Assembly (NCBI GenBank): GCA_016790385.1
Contig: JAEUNV010000242.1
Span: 1 to 7,006 of the forward strand
Source: Zoogloea sp.
GTDB taxonomy: Bacteria > Pseudomonadota > Gammaproteobacteria > Burkholderiales > Rhodocyclaceae
Length of the DNA: 7,006 bases
Reading direction: 5' to 3'
Position numbers and translations under genes: made by a program
The notes under the pieces: model-generated
What the model was told of the DNA's origin: nothing
The model's input: only the letters and a program-made list of their open reading frames with translations
Database searches by the model: none
Shown here: positions 6,299 through 7,006 of the stretch, in pieces
Layout: every line of letters begins with the position of its first letter
Position numbering within the stretch: the first letter of the stretch is position 1

Positions 6299-6991
6299 AT
6301 GGGCAAGGTGCTGTTGGTGGACGACGACGTGGAGCTGTCGTCGATGCTGCGCGAGTACATCCAGCGGGAAGGCTTCGACGTCGATGTGGTCCATGACGGC
6401 GACGCTGGCGTGCGGGCGGCACTCTCGGGGGCTTACGGCATTGTCGTGCTGGACGTCATGATGCCCGGAATCGGGGGCATTGAAGCGCTGCGGCGCATCC
6501 GCGGCCAGAGCCAGGTGCCGGTGCTGATGCTGACGGCCAGGGGCGACGATGTGGACCGCATCGTGGGCCTGGAGCTGGGCGCGGATGACTATGTGCCCAA
6601 GCCGTGCACTCCGCGGGAGCTGGTGGCGCGGATCAGGGCCATCCTGCGGCGCAGCCAGGACGCGCAGCCCGCGGCGGAGTCGGGCAGTGACACGCTGACC
6701 GTCGGGCCGCTGGTGATGTGGCCCCACATGCGCCGCATCCACTGGCATGGCGCCGAACTGGGGCTCACCAGCACCGAGTACAACTTGCTGGAAACCCTGG
6801 CGCGCAGCGCCGGCCGTGTTGTCAGCAAGGCGGAACTCTCCGAGAAGGGGCTTGGCCGCCCCCTTGCCCGGTTCGACCGCAGCATTGACGTCCATCTTTC
6901 CAGCATCCGCCACAAGCTGGGGCCGCGTACCGACGGGCGGCCCTGGATCGAGACGGTGAGGGGGCTGGGCTACCAGCTGGTGCGGGAATGA
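6299..6991 (+). CDS. cpxR: CpxR-like OmpR/PhoB-family response regulator
   Basis: A 230-residue two-component regulator. The receiver domain (about 1-118) has D8/D9, phospho-acceptor D52 in VVLDVMMPG, T79 in MLTARG and K101. The run LGADDYVPKP followed by RELVARIRAILRR matches E. coli CpxR closely as I recall it. The winged-helix DNA-binding domain (about 133-229) includes LTSTEYNLLETLA, GRPLARFDRSIDVHLSSIRHKL and RGLGYQLV, again in CpxR style. CpxR works with the membrane kinase CpxA to sense envelope damage, including misfolded outer-membrane proteins. The residue after the KP pair is Cys103 where Phe is usual, a possible change in the signalling surface. GGGAGG at 6283-6288 lies 10 nt before the ATG. 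The stop overlaps the next start as ATGA. A CpxR-like regulator with a different stimulus, such as RstA or a solvent-stress regulator, is the alternative. Confidence 0.85.
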   Translation: MGKVLLVDDDVELSSMLREYIQREGFDVDVVHDGDAGVRAALSGAYGIVVLDVMMPGIGGIEALRRIRGQSQVPVLMLTARGDDVDRIVGLELGADDYVPKPCTPRELVARIRAILRRSQDAQPAAESGSDTLTVGPLVMWPHMRRIHWHGAELGLTSTEYNLLETLARSAGRVVSKAELSEKGLGRPLARFDRSIDVHLSSIRHKLGPRTDGRPWIETVRGLGYQLVRE

Positions 6992-7006
6992 GACTGGGGC
7001 GCCTGT
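6988..7006 (+). CDS. Start of a gene overlapping cpxR, probably its sensor histidine kinase (partial)
   Basis: The ATG at 6988-6990 overlaps the cpxR stop codon in an ATGA, a common arrangement for translational coupling of a regulator with its partner kinase. Only six codons (MRLGRL) are visible before the window ends. A short basic start fits a membrane kinase of the CpxA type, but the identity rests on position alone. Confidence 0.5.

Overview
The window comes from a GC-rich proteobacterium. The protein families and the high G+C third-position use fit a betaproteobacterium of the aromatic-degrading kind (Azoarcus/Thauera/Zoogloea/Ralstonia-like), but the genus cannot be settled from this sequence. 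All recognised genes lie on the + strand and fill almost the whole window.

Region 1 (31-2479) is the end of a toluene/aromatic monooxygenase locus. It holds tmoF (TbuC-like), the NADH:ferredoxin-type reductase that is usually the last subunit gene of a tmoABCDEF or tbuA1UBVA2C operon. It is followed after 31 nt by a FadL/TodX/TbuX-type outer-membrane channel for hydrophobic aromatics. The oxygenase subunits should lie just upstream, outside the window.

Region 2 (2567-6160) is the control module. It has a 964-residue TodS/TmoS-type double sensor kinase (PAS-HisKA-HATPase-REC-PAS-HisKA-HATPase) and its TodT/TmoT-type FixJ/NarL-family response regulator. In studied pseudomonads this pair senses toluene-like effectors in the cytoplasm and switches on the catabolic promoter. 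All phospho-accepting residues look intact in both proteins. A perfect 12-bp inverted repeat separates the channel gene from the kinase gene.

Region 3 (6161-end) is a second, different two-component system: a CpxR-like OmpR/PhoB-family regulator whose stop codon overlaps (ATGA) the start of another gene, expected to be its sensor kinase. The 138-nt leader contains an exact GTAAA-N5-GTAAA motif, the known CpxR box, plus a third degenerate half-site in the same 10-bp phase. This suggests autoregulation.

Taken together, the region imports an aromatic hydrocarbon across the outer membrane, feeds electrons to a diiron monooxygenase, senses the substrate through a phosphorelay, and sits beside an envelope-stress type regulator. 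No tRNA, rRNA, CRISPR array, insertion sequence or minus-strand gene was supported. The most interesting items are the TodST-type control of a monooxygenase locus, the in-phase CpxR half-sites and the hairpin between transport and sensor genes.
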